A model generated the notes under the pieces. It worked only from the letters and a program-made list of their open reading frames with translations, made no database searches and had not been told where the DNA came from. Of a stretch of DNA of 64,000 bases, positions 9,581-20,422 are shown one piece after another (the first letter of the stretch is position 1; each line of letters starts with the position of its first letter). Source of the stretch: Eoetvoesiella caeni (lineage in GTDB: Bacteria; Pseudomonadota; Gammaproteobacteria; Burkholderiales; Burkholderiaceae_B). The position numbers were made by a program, and so were the translations under genes. Where the stretch lies: positions 124,001 to 188,000 of the forward strand of contig NZ_QNRQ01000001.1 of the NCBI RefSeq assembly GCF_003315175.1. The letters run 5' to 3'.

Positions 9581-10756
9581 TCAGTCTTCAGAGCGCTCGA
9601 GTGCGCGAAGCCGGCGGCGCAATTGGGACAATTGCGACACGACTGCCGCGTTGCGCTGCCATTGTGTATGTTCTGCATAAGGGTACACCCCGGTATAGCG
9701 GCCCGGTGCGCCCACATTGGACGTTATAGCCGTTCCGCCCGACACGTGCACGTCGTCGCCAAGGACCAGATGCCCTGAAATCATGGCGGCGCCGGCAATT
9801 GTGCAGCGCTGGCCGATGACAGTCGAGCCCGCCACGCCGACGCACGCAGCTATGGCGGTGTGGTCGCCGATTTTGACGTTGTGTGCCAACATAATCTGGT
9901 TGTCCAGCTTGACGCCGTTGCCGACGAGCGTGTCTTCGAGCGCGCCGCGGTCCACTGTGGTATTGGCCCCGATTTCGACGTCGTCGCCGACTGCAACGCC
10001 GCCCAATTGCGAAATTTTAGCCCAGGCCCCAGTGCTTTGGCGGGGATCGGGCGCGAACCCGAAACCGTCGGCGCCCAACACCACGCCGCTGTGCAAGATG
10101 GCACGGTCGCCCACTTTGACACCGTGATACAGCGTTACACGCGCATGCAACAAGCAGTCGCGCCCCAGCACCGAACCGGCGCCGACTATGCACGCCGGCC
10201 CCAGCCGCGAACCCGCGCCGATACGCGCGCCCGACTCGATCACACAATGCGGGCCCACACTGACCCCTTCGGCCAACTCGGCATCGTCTGCGACCACCGC
10301 CGTGTGATGTATGCCTGTTGCCAGGCTGTCGAGCCTGTGCCGATCGAACCACTGCGCCAACAAGGCGTACATCAGGTAAGGCCGGCTGCACAACACCACG
10401 TGAAAGGACAAGGGCGCAGCCTTCGCGGTAGAGGTGGCCGCCGTGGGCTGGATAGTCTCTGTAGATGGGGCAGCATCCCTGCGCAGGGGCGTGGCCTCTT
10501 CGAACAGGGACTGATAAGCCTGCGGAGTAAGAATGACCGCGGCCGCCTTGCAGTCGGCCAGTTGATCGCTTAGCTTTGGATTGGACAGAAAGCTGATTTC
10601 GCTTGGTCCGGCATAAAGCAAAGAGCCCAAGCCCCGTATTCTGGGCTCGGGCATGTTGGGCGCCTGGATGATCTGGCTGTCCAGGCCCGCGGTGTTTGCA
10701 TCCCGCAACAACTCATGCAAGGTTGGCGCTTGCTCGGGCGCTAGCAACACCGGCAT
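9581..10756 (-). CDS. lpxD: UDP-3-O-(3-hydroxyacyl)glucosamine N-acyltransferase
   Basis: Third acylation step of lipid A synthesis. The 391-residue protein has an N-terminal uridine-binding domain (PSEISFLSNPKL), a hexapeptide-repeat beta helix (GPHCVIESGARIGAGSRLG onward) and the catalytic region LAHNVKIGDHTAIA. It is longer than most LpxD proteins because about 30 residues rich in Ala, Thr and Pro (about 93-123) are inserted in the N-domain. It lies 6 bases after skp. Confidence 0.95.
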   Translation of the reverse strand: MPVLLAPEQAPTLHELLRDANTAGLDSQIIQAPNMPEPRIRGLGSLLYAGPSEISFLSNPKLSDQLADCKAAAVILTPQAYQSLFEEATPLRRDAAPSTETIQPTAATSTAKAAPLSFHVVLCSRPYLMYALLAQWFDRHRLDSLATGIHHTAVVADDAELAEGVSVGPHCVIESGARIGAGSRLGPACIVGAGSVLGRDCLLHARVTLYHGVKVGDRAILHSGVVLGADGFGFAPDPRQSTGAWAKISQLGGVAVGDDVEIGANTTVDRGALEDTLVGNGVKLDNQIMLAHNVKIGDHTAIAACVGVAGSTVIGQRCTIAGAAMISGHLVLGDDVHVSGGTAITSNVGAPGRYTGVYPYAEHTQWQRNAAVVSQLSQLRRRLRALERSED

Positions 10757-10762
10757 AAGTAC

Positions 10763-11320
10763 TTAACCACCCAGAGCTTTCATCACTTGGTCGGTGATAT
10801 CGACCTTGGGGCTTACCGTAACCGCGTCCTGAATGATCAGGTCGTAACCTTGCTGCTCGGCGATCTTCTTGATGGCGGCGTCCGCCTTCTCGACGATGCT
10901 GGAAAATTCTTCGTTGCGGCGGCGGTTGAAGTCCTCTTGGAATTCGCGGCGCTTGCGCTGCAGGTCGGAGTCAAGGTCGGCCAACTGGCGCTGGCGCTTC
11001 ACGCGTTCGGACTCGGACAGCACAGGAGCGTCTTTGTCGAACTTCTGGGCCTGGTTGCGCAAGGTGTTGGCCAGGCTTTGCAGCTCGTCGTCCCGGCGCT
11101 TGAACTCGCCTTCAATCTTGGATTGGGCGGCCTTGGCCGGCTTGGAGTCCCGCAAAATGCGCTCTGTGCTGACAAAGCCGATTTTGGTGGCTTGCGCCTG
11201 AACCGCCGGAGCGGCGACCACCGACATCGCGCCCACTGCAGCAGCAAGCACCAAGGCGCGGTTGCCCCTGGCGATACTGCTTTGTATGCTGGAAAGTTTT
11301 AATGCGAATTGAGACTTCAT
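10763..11320 (-). CDS. skp: Skp/OmpH periplasmic chaperone
   Basis: Holds unfolded outer-membrane proteins for delivery to the BAM complex next door. The 185-residue protein has a cleavable signal peptide ending near VQAQA, the family start KIGFVSTERILRDSKPAKAA, and a long charged helical coiled-coil arm (about 75-150). bamA-skp-lpxD is the conserved order. The n-region before the signal core is long, so a later start is possible, but ATG 11320 is the only in-frame ATG before it. Confidence 0.93.
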   Translation of the reverse strand: MKSQFALKLSSIQSSIARGNRALVLAAAVGAMSVVAAPAVQAQATKIGFVSTERILRDSKPAKAAQSKIEGEFKRRDDELQSLANTLRNQAQKFDKDAPVLSESERVKRQRQLADLDSDLQRKRREFQEDFNRRRNEEFSSIVEKADAAIKKIAEQQGYDLIIQDAVTVSPKVDITDQVMKALGG

Positions 11321-11383
11321 GAAAAATCTACCTTGCGAAAATGCATAGATAAAAAAAGATATTGTGCCACTAAATGCTTAACA

Positions 11384-13717
11384 TCAAAAACCGGTCCCGA
11401 TCTGGAACTGGAACGCTTGCTTGTCGTCGCCCTCTTTCGCATTGAGCGCACGACCGAAGGAAAGTTCCAGAGGGCCCATGGGCGACTGCCAGGAAAGGCC
11501 AATACCAGCCGAGTAGCGCCAGCCGCAAGGATCGGTGACTGCCCCTTTGTAATTCATGCAAGTCAGGCCATTGCCGGCCGCAACCTGCCCGGCGTCGGCA
11601 AACACAAACCAGCGCAAGGTGCGGTCGCGTGTGGCGCCCGGGAACGGCAGGTACAGCTGTACGTTGCCCACGATGCGGCGTGCACCGCCCAGGTAGTCGC
11701 CGGTCCTGTCATCGCGCGGACCCAGCGAGGCACCTTCGTAGCCGCGAACCGAACCGATGCCGCCGGCATACATGTTCTTGATGATGGGGTATGGCTTGCT
11801 GCCGTAGGAACGGGCCCAGTCGACCGTGCCATTGAGCGCCAAGGTGAAGCTGCGGCCCAGCGGCAGAAAGTACTGCTGCTGCGCGCTAAGCTTGTAGTAG
11901 CGCAGATCCATGGTGGAGATATCGCCTGAAACGCGGGTGTAGCTGCCTTTGGTCGGCGCCAGGGCGCTGTCGCGCGTGTCTTTGGACCAGCCCACGTTGA
12001 ACACGACCGAATTGGTCGTACGTCCGTACTGGTCGACAAAGTCCTGATATGCCTGCGGCGGGTTGTACAGGTCGATGGTGTTGTGTTCGTAGCTGATGCC
12101 AGTAAAGATGCGGTCGTACTCGGAGATCGGCACGCCGAAGTTGACGCCGCCGCCCAGCGCGGTAACACGGTAGTCGCCCTGGTCGCTGCTGCTGGTCTGG
12201 TAAGGCGTGGTGCGGCGGTAGTACAGCGAAGTGGTCTTGCTGATGCCGTCTTTGGTCCAGTATGGGTCTGTGTGCGCCAGCACCGCGGCCCGGTTGGTTT
12301 TACTGGTGTTGACCTGCAGGGACAGGCTGTTGCCGCTGCCGAAAATATTGTCCTGGCTGATGCCGGCCGACAAAATGACCTTGTCGGTGGAACCATAGCC
12401 GACGCCCAGGTTGATCAGGCCGGTGGGCTTTTCTTTGACGTCGACGTTGACGTCAATCTGGTCGGCCGAACCGGGTACCGGCGCGGTGGTGACGTTGACC
12501 TCGTTGAAGTAGCCCAGGCGGTCGATGCGGTCGCGCGAGGTCTTGATGCTGGTGGAGTCATACCAGGAAGATTCGTTCTGGCGCATCTCGCGGCGCACGA
12601 CTTCGTCGCGCGTGCGTGTATTGCCGCCGATCTGGATGCGGCGCACATAAACGCGGCGGCCCGGGTCTACGTAAAACGTAAGGTCGGCCTCGTGCTGTTC
12701 GCGGTCGAGCACAGGGTTGGGATTGACGTTGGCAAAGGCGTAGCCCAAGCTTCCCAGATAGTCGGTAATGGCCTTGACCGTGGCATTGCTTTTGGCCGCC
12801 GAGAAGGTTTCGCCCTCTTTGACCTCGATAAGTTTCTGGATTTTGTCGTCCAGCCCAAGCAGGTCGCCCGCCAGCTTGACGCTGCGCACCTTGTAGGGTT
12901 CGCCCTCGTGCAAGGTAAGGGTAAGGAATATGCCGGTGCGGTCGGGCGAAATCGATACCTGTGGCGGCTCGGACGAAAACTCGAGGTAGCCGCGGTCCAG
13001 GTAGAACGAACGGATGCGCTCGAGGTCGCCCTCGAGCTTTTCACGCGAATACTTGTCGGTGCCGGTATACCAGGTCATCATGCCTGATGTCGTCAACTCA
13101 AGCTGGTCTTCGAGCGTGCTTTGCGAGAAAGCCTTGTTGCCGACAAAGTTGATTTGCTTGATCTCGGCCCGGTCGCCTTCGAAGATGTCGAAGCTGACGC
13201 CCACGCGGTTGCGCGGCAGTGGCGTGATAATGGGGTTGATCTCGACGCCGTATTTACCTTTGGACAAGTACTGCTGCTTGAGCTCGAATTGCGCCTGCTC
13301 GAGCATGGCCTGGTCGAACACCCGCCCGGGGCCGAAACCGACAGTATTCAGCGACTTGTTGAGTGCGGCTGCATCGAATTCGCGCATGCCGTTGAACGAT
13401 ACCGAGGCGATGGTAGGCCGCTCTTTGACTGTTACGACCAGCACATCGTTGGTGGTGTCGATCTTGACGTCGCTAAAGAACCCGGTTGCGTACAGGCGCT
13501 GGATGGCTTCGGCTGCTTGTGCGTCAGTGAATTTCTCGCCGACTTTTACCGGCAAGTAACTGAATACCGTGCCAGCGTCCACGCGTTGTATGCCGTCGAC
13601 GCGGATATCGCGCACTACAAAAGGGGAAAATGCACTGGCAATGCCAGGTGCAAGCAGCGCAGCCAGAATTATGGGCATGGCACGCTTGATAAAAGGTAGT
13701 TTCCGGCGCAACGACAT
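11384..13717 (-). CDS. bamA: Outer membrane protein assembly factor BamA
   Basis: Central Omp85 component of the BAM complex, which inserts beta-barrel proteins into the outer membrane. The 777-residue protein has a signal peptide ending near GIASAF, five POTRA repeats (about 25-425, the first beginning VVRDIRVDGIQRVDAGTVF) and a 16-stranded barrel. It contains the substrate-exit motif GSVRGYEG and ends in Phe as outer-membrane proteins do. Length is usual for the family. Its start is 54 bases from the rseP stop. Confidence 0.97.
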   Translation of the reverse strand: MSLRRKLPFIKRAMPIILAALLAPGIASAFSPFVVRDIRVDGIQRVDAGTVFSYLPVKVGEKFTDAQAAEAIQRLYATGFFSDVKIDTTNDVLVVTVKERPTIASVSFNGMREFDAAALNKSLNTVGFGPGRVFDQAMLEQAQFELKQQYLSKGKYGVEINPIITPLPRNRVGVSFDIFEGDRAEIKQINFVGNKAFSQSTLEDQLELTTSGMMTWYTGTDKYSREKLEGDLERIRSFYLDRGYLEFSSEPPQVSISPDRTGIFLTLTLHEGEPYKVRSVKLAGDLLGLDDKIQKLIEVKEGETFSAAKSNATVKAITDYLGSLGYAFANVNPNPVLDREQHEADLTFYVDPGRRVYVRRIQIGGNTRTRDEVVRREMRQNESSWYDSTSIKTSRDRIDRLGYFNEVNVTTAPVPGSADQIDVNVDVKEKPTGLINLGVGYGSTDKVILSAGISQDNIFGSGNSLSLQVNTSKTNRAAVLAHTDPYWTKDGISKTTSLYYRRTTPYQTSSSDQGDYRVTALGGGVNFGVPISEYDRIFTGISYEHNTIDLYNPPQAYQDFVDQYGRTTNSVVFNVGWSKDTRDSALAPTKGSYTRVSGDISTMDLRYYKLSAQQQYFLPLGRSFTLALNGTVDWARSYGSKPYPIIKNMYAGGIGSVRGYEGASLGPRDDRTGDYLGGARRIVGNVQLYLPFPGATRDRTLRWFVFADAGQVAAGNGLTCMNYKGAVTDPCGWRYSAGIGLSWQSPMGPLELSFGRALNAKEGDDKQAFQFQIGTGF

Positions 13718-13771
13718 CCTAGAGGATCCTTAGTCGATCAAATTGGTGAAGGATTGTATGACAGAACGCCC

Positions 13772-15103
13772 CTAACTGAAAAGGCGCGTGAAATCATTGA
13801 AAAACGCAAGCCCCATAAGCGCAGCCAGCAAACCCAGGCCCACTCGTTGGCCTGTTTCGAGCCATTGCTCTGGAACAGGCTTGCCACGCACTATTTCCAG
13901 GATGTAGTACATGAGATGGCCACCGTCGAGCATAGGAATCGGCAATAAATTCAAGACTCCGATACTAACACTGATCAGGGCCAAAAAGCCTATATACGCC
14001 GCAAGTCCTATGCGTGCAGTCTGCCCGGCGTAGTCGGCGATAGTCACCGGCCCGCTGATATTGCGCACCGAAACCGACCCGGTCACCATGCGACCCATCA
14101 TTTTTAAGGAAAACCACGCCGTCTCGAACGTGCGGGACACCCCGCGCCCCAGGCTCTGGAGCAGGCCGTAGCGCACCTCGACCATCGGAAAGTCGGCGCC
14201 CAGCATGACGCCTATGCGCCCCACCCGGCCCGCCGCCGAGTTCTCCGGCGTAGGCGTTACATTCAGTGTCAGGCGCGTGTCGCCGCGCAGCACCGTCAAA
14301 GCCAGGGTTTGGCCGGCGTGGGACTGGATTTCCTTGACCAGCGCCGCCGCATCCGGATTATTCTGTCCGCCTGCCGCGATGATGATGTCCTCCGCCTGCA
14401 GGCCGGCCTGGGCACCTGCGCCTCCGGGCGTAACCTGGGTAACCTGCGGCCTGGGCTTGGCCAGTGCCAGCCCGGCGCGCGCCATGGGGTCGGTTCCTTC
14501 GGGCTCTAGTGTTGCCGCTTGCAAAACCAGCGTATGTTCGCGGCTTGCCCCGTGCGGGCCTTCGGTTGCAACAGACACCGTGCCGCCGGAGGTCAGTGCA
14601 TCCAGCAGCCCCCAGCGCGCTTCGCTCCATGAGCGCACGGCGGCTCCGTCGATGGCCGTGATGCGTTCGCCCTGCTCGAAACCGGCCTGTGCCGCCGCGG
14701 TATTGGCGGCAGGCGCCGCGATGATCGCCGCTGGCTCTTGTGTGCCGGCAATATTGATCAAGGCATATAACAGAGCCGCCAGCACAAAATTGGCAATGGG
14801 CCCCGCGGCCACGATGAAAAACCGCTTGCTCACGGACTGGCTGTTGAACGCCCTGGCGGCCTCTTGCACGGTAGCGTCCGGCGCGGGGTCGTCGAGCATT
14901 TTCACGTAGCCGCCCAAGGGAATAGCGGACAAGGCCCATTCGGTCCCCTGCCGGTCTACACGCTTGAACAGCACTTTGCCGAAGCCGACGGAAAAACGCA
15001 AAACCGTCACGCCGCAACGCCGCGCAGCCCAATAATGACCCAACTCATGAAACGTAATAAGCAGCCCGAGAGCCACCGCGAAGGCTAGCAAAGTGAAAAG
15101 CAT
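13772..15103 (-). CDS. rseP: Site-2 intramembrane protease RseP
   Basis: Zinc metalloprotease that releases sigma-E-type factors by cutting anti-sigma factors within the membrane. The chosen start is ATG 15103 (443 residues), preceded by GGGAG at proper spacing; an in-frame GTG at 15118 is possible but would overlap that ribosome site. Motifs seen are HELGH at 19-23, two PDZ domains (about 120-310) and NLLPIPMLDGGHL near the C-terminus. Four membrane segments are predicted by eye. It sits between dxr and bamA as usual. Confidence 0.95.
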   Translation of the reverse strand: MLFTLLAFAVALGLLITFHELGHYWAARRCGVTVLRFSVGFGKVLFKRVDRQGTEWALSAIPLGGYVKMLDDPAPDATVQEAARAFNSQSVSKRFFIVAAGPIANFVLAALLYALINIAGTQEPAAIIAAPAANTAAAQAGFEQGERITAIDGAAVRSWSEARWGLLDALTSGGTVSVATEGPHGASREHTLVLQAATLEPEGTDPMARAGLALAKPRPQVTQVTPGGAGAQAGLQAEDIIIAAGGQNNPDAAALVKEIQSHAGQTLALTVLRGDTRLTLNVTPTPENSAAGRVGRIGVMLGADFPMVEVRYGLLQSLGRGVSRTFETAWFSLKMMGRMVTGSVSVRNISGPVTIADYAGQTARIGLAAYIGFLALISVSIGVLNLLPIPMLDGGHLMYYILEIVRGKPVPEQWLETGQRVGLGLLAALMGLAFFNDFTRLFS

Positions 15104-15252
15104 GAAACTCCCGATCACTGTAACAGTGCATAGCCGTTACAGGCGCTGCAAGACGTCGCCGCACGCACTGCCCAAAGCCAGCGCTGCGCAAAGAAATTAT
15201 TGTACTAGCACCGCTGGTCCGGCGCAGAAGACCAGCCCTATATCATCCGGCC

Positions 15253-16455
15253 TCAGGCCATTTCCAGACAAAACTCGGCAGCCACCCGACGCGTTTGCGC
15301 ATCCAGCGCCAATACATCTTCCAGCGAGGCCAGGCTGGGGGTCGCACAACCGGTAATCCGGCCCAGGCTGCTTTCAATGACGCCGGCTATTTGGGTAAAG
15401 CGGATTTTGCTGTCAAGAAAACTGGCTACAGCAATTTCATTGGCCGCATTCAGAGCAATGCAGGCCGCTTGACCGGCTCCCAGCGCCTCGAAGGAAAGGC
15501 GCAAACAGGGAAACCGCTGCAAGTCGGGCTCTTCGAAATCAAGCCGGCCCAGCGCTGTAAGGCCCAGCAGCCCCACGCCGCTGTCGATGCGGTCGGGAAA
15601 GCCCAGGCCGTACGCAATAGGCGTACGCATATCGGGCTGGCCCAGCTGCGCCAGGATGGACCCGTCTTCGTATTCGACCATGGAATGAACCATGCTTTGG
15701 GGATGTATGACCACCTGTATTCTTTGCACCGGCATGGCAAACAGCCAGTGGGCTTCGATAACTTCCAGGCCTTTGTTCAGCATGGTGGCCGAATCAACCG
15801 ATATTTTGCGGCCCATGCGCCAATTGGGGTGGGCGCATGCCTGATCGGGGGTAACCTGGGACAATAGGTCTAGCGCCATTGTTCGAAACGGGCCGCCGGA
15901 GGCTGTCAGCAACAGCCGGCGCACGCCCTTGGCGGGCTCGGAAGGAGCCCCCGCCTGGCCGGACTGAGGCAAGCATTGAAAAATAGCGTTGTGTTCGCTG
16001 TCTATGGGCAGCAATTCGGCACCGTGTTCGCGCACAGTCTGCATGAACAGCCCGCCCGCGGCCACCAGGGCTTCTTTGTTGGCCAGCAGTATGCGCTTGC
16101 CAGCGCGCGCCGCGGCCAATGCCGCCGGCAATCCCGCCGCGCCCACAATAGCCGCCATGACGGTGGTTGCGCCGTCATCGGCGGCGGTTTGCTCCAGTGC
16201 CTGCGCGCCCACCCGGATTTCGGGCGGCTTGCGGCCCGCGGGCCAGAGTTGCTCGAAGCGTTTACGCGCCGCCGCATCGGGCACGACAACGACTTGCGCA
16301 CGGGTGTCCCATGCCTGGGCGACCAGCCTTTCTATGCGGCTGTAGGCGCTTAGTGCATACACCGACATGCGCTCGGGATGGCGGGCAATGACGTCCAGCG
16401 TGTTCTCGCCGATGGAGCCGGTGGAACCTAGAACGCAAACACGCTGCTGTTTCAT
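15253..16455 (-). CDS. dxr: 1-deoxy-D-xylulose 5-phosphate reductoisomerase
   Basis: Second step of the MEP isoprenoid pathway, NADPH-dependent. The 400-residue protein begins [20 protein letters not shown] with the NADPH-binding loop. It contains [24 protein letters not shown] and the metal-site region [23 protein letters not shown] 16455 overlaps the cdsA stop as ATGA. The product feeds UppS, encoded two genes upstream. Confidence 0.96.
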   Translation of the reverse strand: MKQQRVCVLGSTGSIGENTLDVIARHPERMSVYALSAYSRIERLVAQAWDTRAQVVVVPDAAARKRFEQLWPAGRKPPEIRVGAQALEQTAADDGATTVMAAIVGAAGLPAALAAARAGKRILLANKEALVAAGGLFMQTVREHGAELLPIDSEHNAIFQCLPQSGQAGAPSEPAKGVRRLLLTASGGPFRTMALDLLSQVTPDQACAHPNWRMGRKISVDSATMLNKGLEVIEAHWLFAMPVQRIQVVIHPQSMVHSMVEYEDGSILAQLGQPDMRTPIAYGLGFPDRIDSGVGLLGLTALGRLDFEEPDLQRFPCLRLSFEALGAGQAACIALNAANEIAVASFLDSKIRFTQIAGVIESSLGRITGCATPSLASLEDVLALDAQTRRVAAEFCLEMA

Positions 16456-17315
16456 GACATGGATACTCCGGATAGCAGCAAGGCAATGGGCGCAACCGGC
16501 AATAATGCGTCGATGCGGTCGAATACGCCGCCGTGCCCGGGCAGCAACTGGCTGGAGTCCTTGACGCCGGCGCGCCGCTTGAGCAGCGACTCGAACAAGT
16601 CGCCGACGATTGAAAGCGCTGCCAGCAACACGGCAATGATCGCCACGCCCCACCAGGGCCAGCGCGCAGCCAGGACATCGCCGAAACTTCCCGGCCACCA
16701 GCGGCTGACGAATACCCATAAGGTAGCCGCGGCGATGCCGCCCACGGCCCCTTCCCAGGTCTTGCCCGGACTGACTCGCGGCGCAAGCTTATGCCTGCCG
16801 AACGCTTTGCCGGAGAAATAGGCGGCAATGTCGGCACACCAGATCAACGCCATGAGCGACACCAGAAACCAAGCGCCCAAGGCCAGGTATAGCTGAACCA
16901 GCGCGGTCCATGCGGCGACCACTGCCGCTATGGCAAACAGGCTCAGGCAAATACTTCCGGCGCGGCCCTGCGCATTGCCGCGCACGACCAAAACGGTTGC
17001 ACCGACCACCCACGCAATACCCACTGCGGGCACCAGCCAGCCGCCCAGCGCCGCCGACAACGCCAGCACTTGCAGCGAAGGCTCGTCGCCCAGCCATTGA
17101 AAAGACAAGGCCATGGCAAACACAAAAAAAAGCAAGCCGAGCGCAGCAGGGACGGCGGATGGTTTATTCGGCCACGTAAGGCGCAGCCACTCCCATAGCG
17201 CGCATGCGGCTGCCAGACCCAGCAAGACTACCAGCGGCCAGGGCGAAGCGGCCAGCAAGGCGCCCGCCAGCACCGCAAGCAGGACTACTGCCGTAATCAC
17301 GCGCTGAACCAGCAT
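16452..17315 (-). CDS. cdsA: Phosphatidate cytidylyltransferase
   Basis: Makes CDP-diacylglycerol for phospholipid synthesis. The 287-residue membrane protein has about eight hydrophobic helices and the CDP-DAG synthase signature near the C-terminus, [20 protein letters not shown] then [14 protein letters not shown] 17315 is chosen because upstream frame sequence is the shadow of uppS. The gene lies 22 bases after uppS. Confidence 0.95.
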   Translation of the reverse strand: MLVQRVITAVVLLAVLAGALLAASPWPLVVLLGLAAACALWEWLRLTWPNKPSAVPAALGLLFFVFAMALSFQWLGDEPSLQVLALSAALGGWLVPAVGIAWVVGATVLVVRGNAQGRAGSICLSLFAIAAVVAAWTALVQLYLALGAWFLVSLMALIWCADIAAYFSGKAFGRHKLAPRVSPGKTWEGAVGGIAAATLWVFVSRWWPGSFGDVLAARWPWWGVAIIAVLLAALSIVGDLFESLLKRRAGVKDSSQLLPGHGGVFDRIDALLPVAPIALLLSGVSMS

Positions 17316-17337
17316 AAGGGAACTCCGTAATAGGCGA

Positions 17338-18102
17338 TTATTCGGACTGGGCCAATTGGGCGCTGGTCCGGCCGAACCGGCGCTCCCGGCTACGATACCA
17401 CTCGAACGCGGCATCGATTTCCTTGGCGTCGAAATCGGGCCAGTAGCGGTCGGTGAAATACAGCTCGGTGTAAGCAAGCTGCCAGACCAGGAAATTTGAA
17501 ATGCGCTGCTCTCCGCCGGTGCGGATGAACAGGTCGGGCTCGGGGGCCCAGGACATGGAAAGATGAGCGCTTAGCGCCTCTTCGTTGACTTCGTGCGGCG
17601 CCACGGCCAGTTCGGGGCGCTCGCGCAGCAGGCGCTGAACAGCCTGCAGGATATCCCAGCGCCCGCCGTAATTGGCTGCAATGGTAAGGTTTAGTGCATT
17701 GTTTTTTTCGGTGCGCTGTTCTGCTGCGCGAATCAGGTCTTGCAGCCTGGGCTCGAACGCTGACAGCTCGCCGACCACGCGCAGGCGAACGCCCTGCTCA
17801 TTAAGCTTGTCGACTTCTTTTTCCAGGGTTTGCACGAACAAGCGCATCAGCAAAGACACTTCGTCTTCGGGGCGGCGCCAGTTTTCCGAACTGAAGGCAA
17901 ACAGAGTCAGATATTCGACTCCGCGCTTGCCGCAGGCTTCGACGACGCGGCGCACTGCCTGGACGCCGCGAGCATGGCCCGCGGCACGCGGCAAAAAGCG
18001 CTTGGTTGCCCAGCGCCCGTTGCCGTCCATGATGACGGCAAGATGCCGGGGCGTGTCGTTGCGCCCTGGAATGGCAAGAGTCGAGCTTTCTGGGATAGAC
18101 AT
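17338..18102 (-). CDS. uppS: Undecaprenyl pyrophosphate synthase
   Basis: cis-Prenyltransferase that makes the C55 carrier precursor for peptidoglycan and LPS. The 254-residue protein has [14 protein letters not shown] with catalytic Asp26, [13 protein letters not shown], and [20 protein letters not shown] near the end, all family signatures. It follows frr by 27 bases. Confidence 0.96.
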   Translation of the reverse strand: MSIPESSTLAIPGRNDTPRHLAVIMDGNGRWATKRFLPRAAGHARGVQAVRRVVEACGKRGVEYLTLFAFSSENWRRPEDEVSLLMRLFVQTLEKEVDKLNEQGVRLRVVGELSAFEPRLQDLIRAAEQRTEKNNALNLTIAANYGGRWDILQAVQRLLRERPELAVAPHEVNEEALSAHLSMSWAPEPDLFIRTGGEQRISNFLVWQLAYTELYFTDRYWPDFDAKEIDAAFEWYRSRERRFGRTSAQLAQSE

Positions 18103-18129
18103 GGAAATGCTGTGATGATGGCGTGACGG

Positions 18130-18690
18130 CTAGACCGTCATGATCTCGGCTTCTTTTTGCGCAACCATCTTGTCGATTTCAGCGACGCTTCTATCGGTAA
18201 GCTTTTGCACGTCGTCTTGCGAACGGCGCTCGTCGTCTTCGGAGATTTCTTTGTCCTTGACCAGCTTTTTAAGTGACTCATTGGCTTCGCGGCGCAAGTT
18301 GCGAACGGCCACTTTGCTGTCCTCGCCTTCGCTGCGCACGACCTTGGTGAGGTCGCGGCGGCGCTCTTCGGTAAGAGCTGGCATAGGTACGCGGATCGTG
18401 TCGCCCATCGACACCGGGTTCAAGCCAAGGTCGGAGTCGCGAATGGCACGCTCGATAGCGCCAACCATGGGCTTTTCGTATGGCTGGACACTTAGCGTAC
18501 GAGCGTCGACAACGTTGACATTGGCCACCTGCCCCACGGGCACGGGCGAACCGTAGTACTCAACCTGAACATGATCAAGAATGCCTGCGTGGGCTCGGCC
18601 GGTACGGATCTTGGCCAGATTGGCCCTGAGCGCTTCCAGGCTTTTTTCCATGCGTTCTTCGACAGATTTTTTGACCTCTGAAAGGCTCAT
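18130..18690 (-). CDS. frr: Ribosome recycling factor
   Basis: Splits post-termination ribosomes together with EF-G. The 186-residue protein shows [36 protein letters not shown] and [23 protein letters not shown] 18690 is preceded by AAGGAA at good spacing, so the longer open frame is rejected. It lies 13 bases after pyrH. Confidence 0.96.
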   Translation of the reverse strand: MSLSEVKKSVEERMEKSLEALRANLAKIRTGRAHAGILDHVQVEYYGSPVPVGQVANVNVVDARTLSVQPYEKPMVGAIERAIRDSDLGLNPVSMGDTIRVPMPALTEERRRDLTKVVRSEGEDSKVAVRNLRREANESLKKLVKDKEISEDDERRSQDDVQKLTDRSVAEIDKMVAQKEAEIMTV

Positions 18691-18703
18691 TACTATTCCT
18701 TTT

Positions 18704-19420
18704 TCAAACGTGAACCAGTGTACCTTCATCTTCGCCCGCTACGATGCGCTTCAGGGCGCCAGGCTTATTGATGGAAAATACCTTGATCGGCAATTTCTGA
18801 TCGCGGCACAACGCAAATGCCGTGGCGTCCATGACTTCAAGACGGCGCACTATGGCCTCGTCGAAGCTGATGCGGGCGTAGCGCGTAGCGGATGGATCTT
18901 TATTGGGGTCGGCGCTGTAGATGCCGTCGACCTTGGTTGCCTTGAGTACTATTTCAGCGCCGATTTCGGCGCCGCGCAAGGCGGCGGCCGTGTCGGTAGT
19001 AAAAAACGGGTTGCCGGTACCAGCTGCAAACACCACGACCTTGCCTTCTTCGAGGTAGCGCAGCGCCTTGGGACGGATATACGGTTCGACGACCTGATCG
19101 ATATTCAAGGCGGATTGAACCCGGGTATCGATGCCGCGATGCTTCAAAGCATCTTGCAAGGCCAGGGCGTTCATGACGGTAGCCATCATGCCCATATAGT
19201 CGGCTGTTGCCCGGTCCATGCCCTGGGCGCCGGGAGCCACGCCCCTGAAAATATTGCCGCCGCCGATCACAATGGCCAGCTCGACCCCTTGCGCCGCGAC
19301 TTCGGCAATTTCTTCGGTCATGCGCAAAATCGTGCTGCGGTTGATCCCAAAAGCGTCTTCGCCCATAAGCGCTTCGCCGGAAAGCTTGAGAAGAACGCGC
19401 TTGTAGGATCTGGTGGTCAT
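18704..19420 (-). CDS. pyrH: UMP kinase
   Basis: Phosphorylates UMP to UDP; bacterial amino-acid-kinase fold. The 238-residue protein starts [20 protein letters not shown] and has [11 protein letters not shown] and [20 protein letters not shown]. Its order after tsf is canonical, but a strong hairpin precedes it and may reduce read-through from tsf. Confidence 0.96.
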   Translation of the reverse strand: MTTRSYKRVLLKLSGEALMGEDAFGINRSTILRMTEEIAEVAAQGVELAIVIGGGNIFRGVAPGAQGMDRATADYMGMMATVMNALALQDALKHRGIDTRVQSALNIDQVVEPYIRPKALRYLEEGKVVVFAAGTGNPFFTTDTAAALRGAEIGAEIVLKATKVDGIYSADPNKDPSATRYARISFDEAIVRRLEVMDATAFALCRDQKLPIKVFSINKPGALKRIVAGEDEGTLVHV

Positions 19421-19461
19421 AAAAATTGCATCCCGAGTAAATAAACCAACGAAAGTTTAAG

Positions 19462-19501
19462 CCAAGGCCGGGTTGGGCGTACAGTCCCTTCCCGGCCTTG
19501 G
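19462..19501 (-). terminator. Intercistronic hairpin between tsf and pyrH
   Basis: Perfect 11-bp arms (CCAAGGCCGGG and complement) flank an 18-base loop. On the minus strand the stem is followed by CTTAAACTTTC, a poor U-tract, so it may be a partial terminator or an RNA-processing/stability hairpin. Confidence 0.65.
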
Positions 19502-19519
19502 GTTGCTAAAGCAAACGGC

Positions 19520-20398
19520 TTAGGCGTTGCCGGCAGCTGCGGCGGCCACTTCAGCGGCAAAGTCTTCCGACTTTTTCTCGATGCCTTCGCCTACGACGTA
19601 CAGGGCAAACGACTGAATGGCAGCGCCTTTTTCTTTCAGCATCTGCTCGACGCTTTGCTTGTCGTTCTTGACGAAAGGCTGGGACAGCAAAGTTACCTCT
19701 TTAAGGAACTTCTGTACCGAACCTTCAACCATTTTGGCGACGATTTCAGCCGGCTTGCCTGATTCGGCGGCCTTTTGCTCGGCGACCGAGCGTTCCGCCG
19801 CGATCAGGGCGGCATCGACACCGCTGGCGTCGATGGCGCGCGGCTTGGTGGCCGCAATGTGCATGGCCAGGTCCTTGCCGGTTTCTTCGGGACCGCTGAA
19901 TTCGACCAGCACGCCGATCTTGCCGCCGTGCACGTACGAAGCCAGTTGATTGGCGGTTTCAATGCGGTGGAAACGGCGCACGGAGATGTTTTCGCCGATT
20001 TTTCCGATCAGGGCCGAGCGGGTGGTTTCGACGGTGCCTTCGCCGAAGGCCAACTCGCCCAGGGCCGCGACGTCGGCGGGATTCTTTTCGGTAACCAGCT
20101 TGGCCAATTGGTCGATGAACGAAATGAAATCGTCATTCTTGGCGACGAAGTCGGTTTCGCAGTTGACTTCAATGACCGTGCCCTGCTTGGCATCCGGGGC
20201 AATGTACAGGCCCACCAGGCCTTCGGCCGTGACGCGGCTGGCTGCCTTGCTGGCCTTGTTGCCCAGCTTGACGCGCAACAGCTCTTCGGCGCGAACCAGG
20301 TCGCCGTCGGCTTCAGTAAGCGCTTTTTTGCATTCCATCATGGGCGCGTCGGTTTTTTCGCGCAATTCCTTGACCATCGATGCGGTAATTTGAGCCAC
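19520..20398 (-). CDS. tsf: Elongation factor Ts
   Basis: Nucleotide exchange factor for EF-Tu. Starting at GTG 20398 gives 292 residues beginning [19 protein letters not shown], the conserved N-terminus. GGAGAA lies just upstream of this GTG; the in-frame TTG at 20410 would overlap that site. The family core [18 protein letters not shown] and [13 protein letters not shown] are present. rpsB lies upstream. Confidence 0.95.
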   Translation of the reverse strand: MAQITASMVKELREKTDAPMMECKKALTEADGDLVRAEELLRVKLGNKASKAASRVTAEGLVGLYIAPDAKQGTVIEVNCETDFVAKNDDFISFIDQLAKLVTEKNPADVAALGELAFGEGTVETTRSALIGKIGENISVRRFHRIETANQLASYVHGGKIGVLVEFSGPEETGKDLAMHIAATKPRAIDASGVDAALIAAERSVAEQKAAESGKPAEIVAKMVEGSVQKFLKEVTLLSQPFVKNDKQSVEQMLKEKGAAIQSFALYVVGEGIEKKSEDFAAEVAAAAAGNA

Positions 20399-20422
20399 AG
20401 TATTCTCCAATATCTAAAACAC

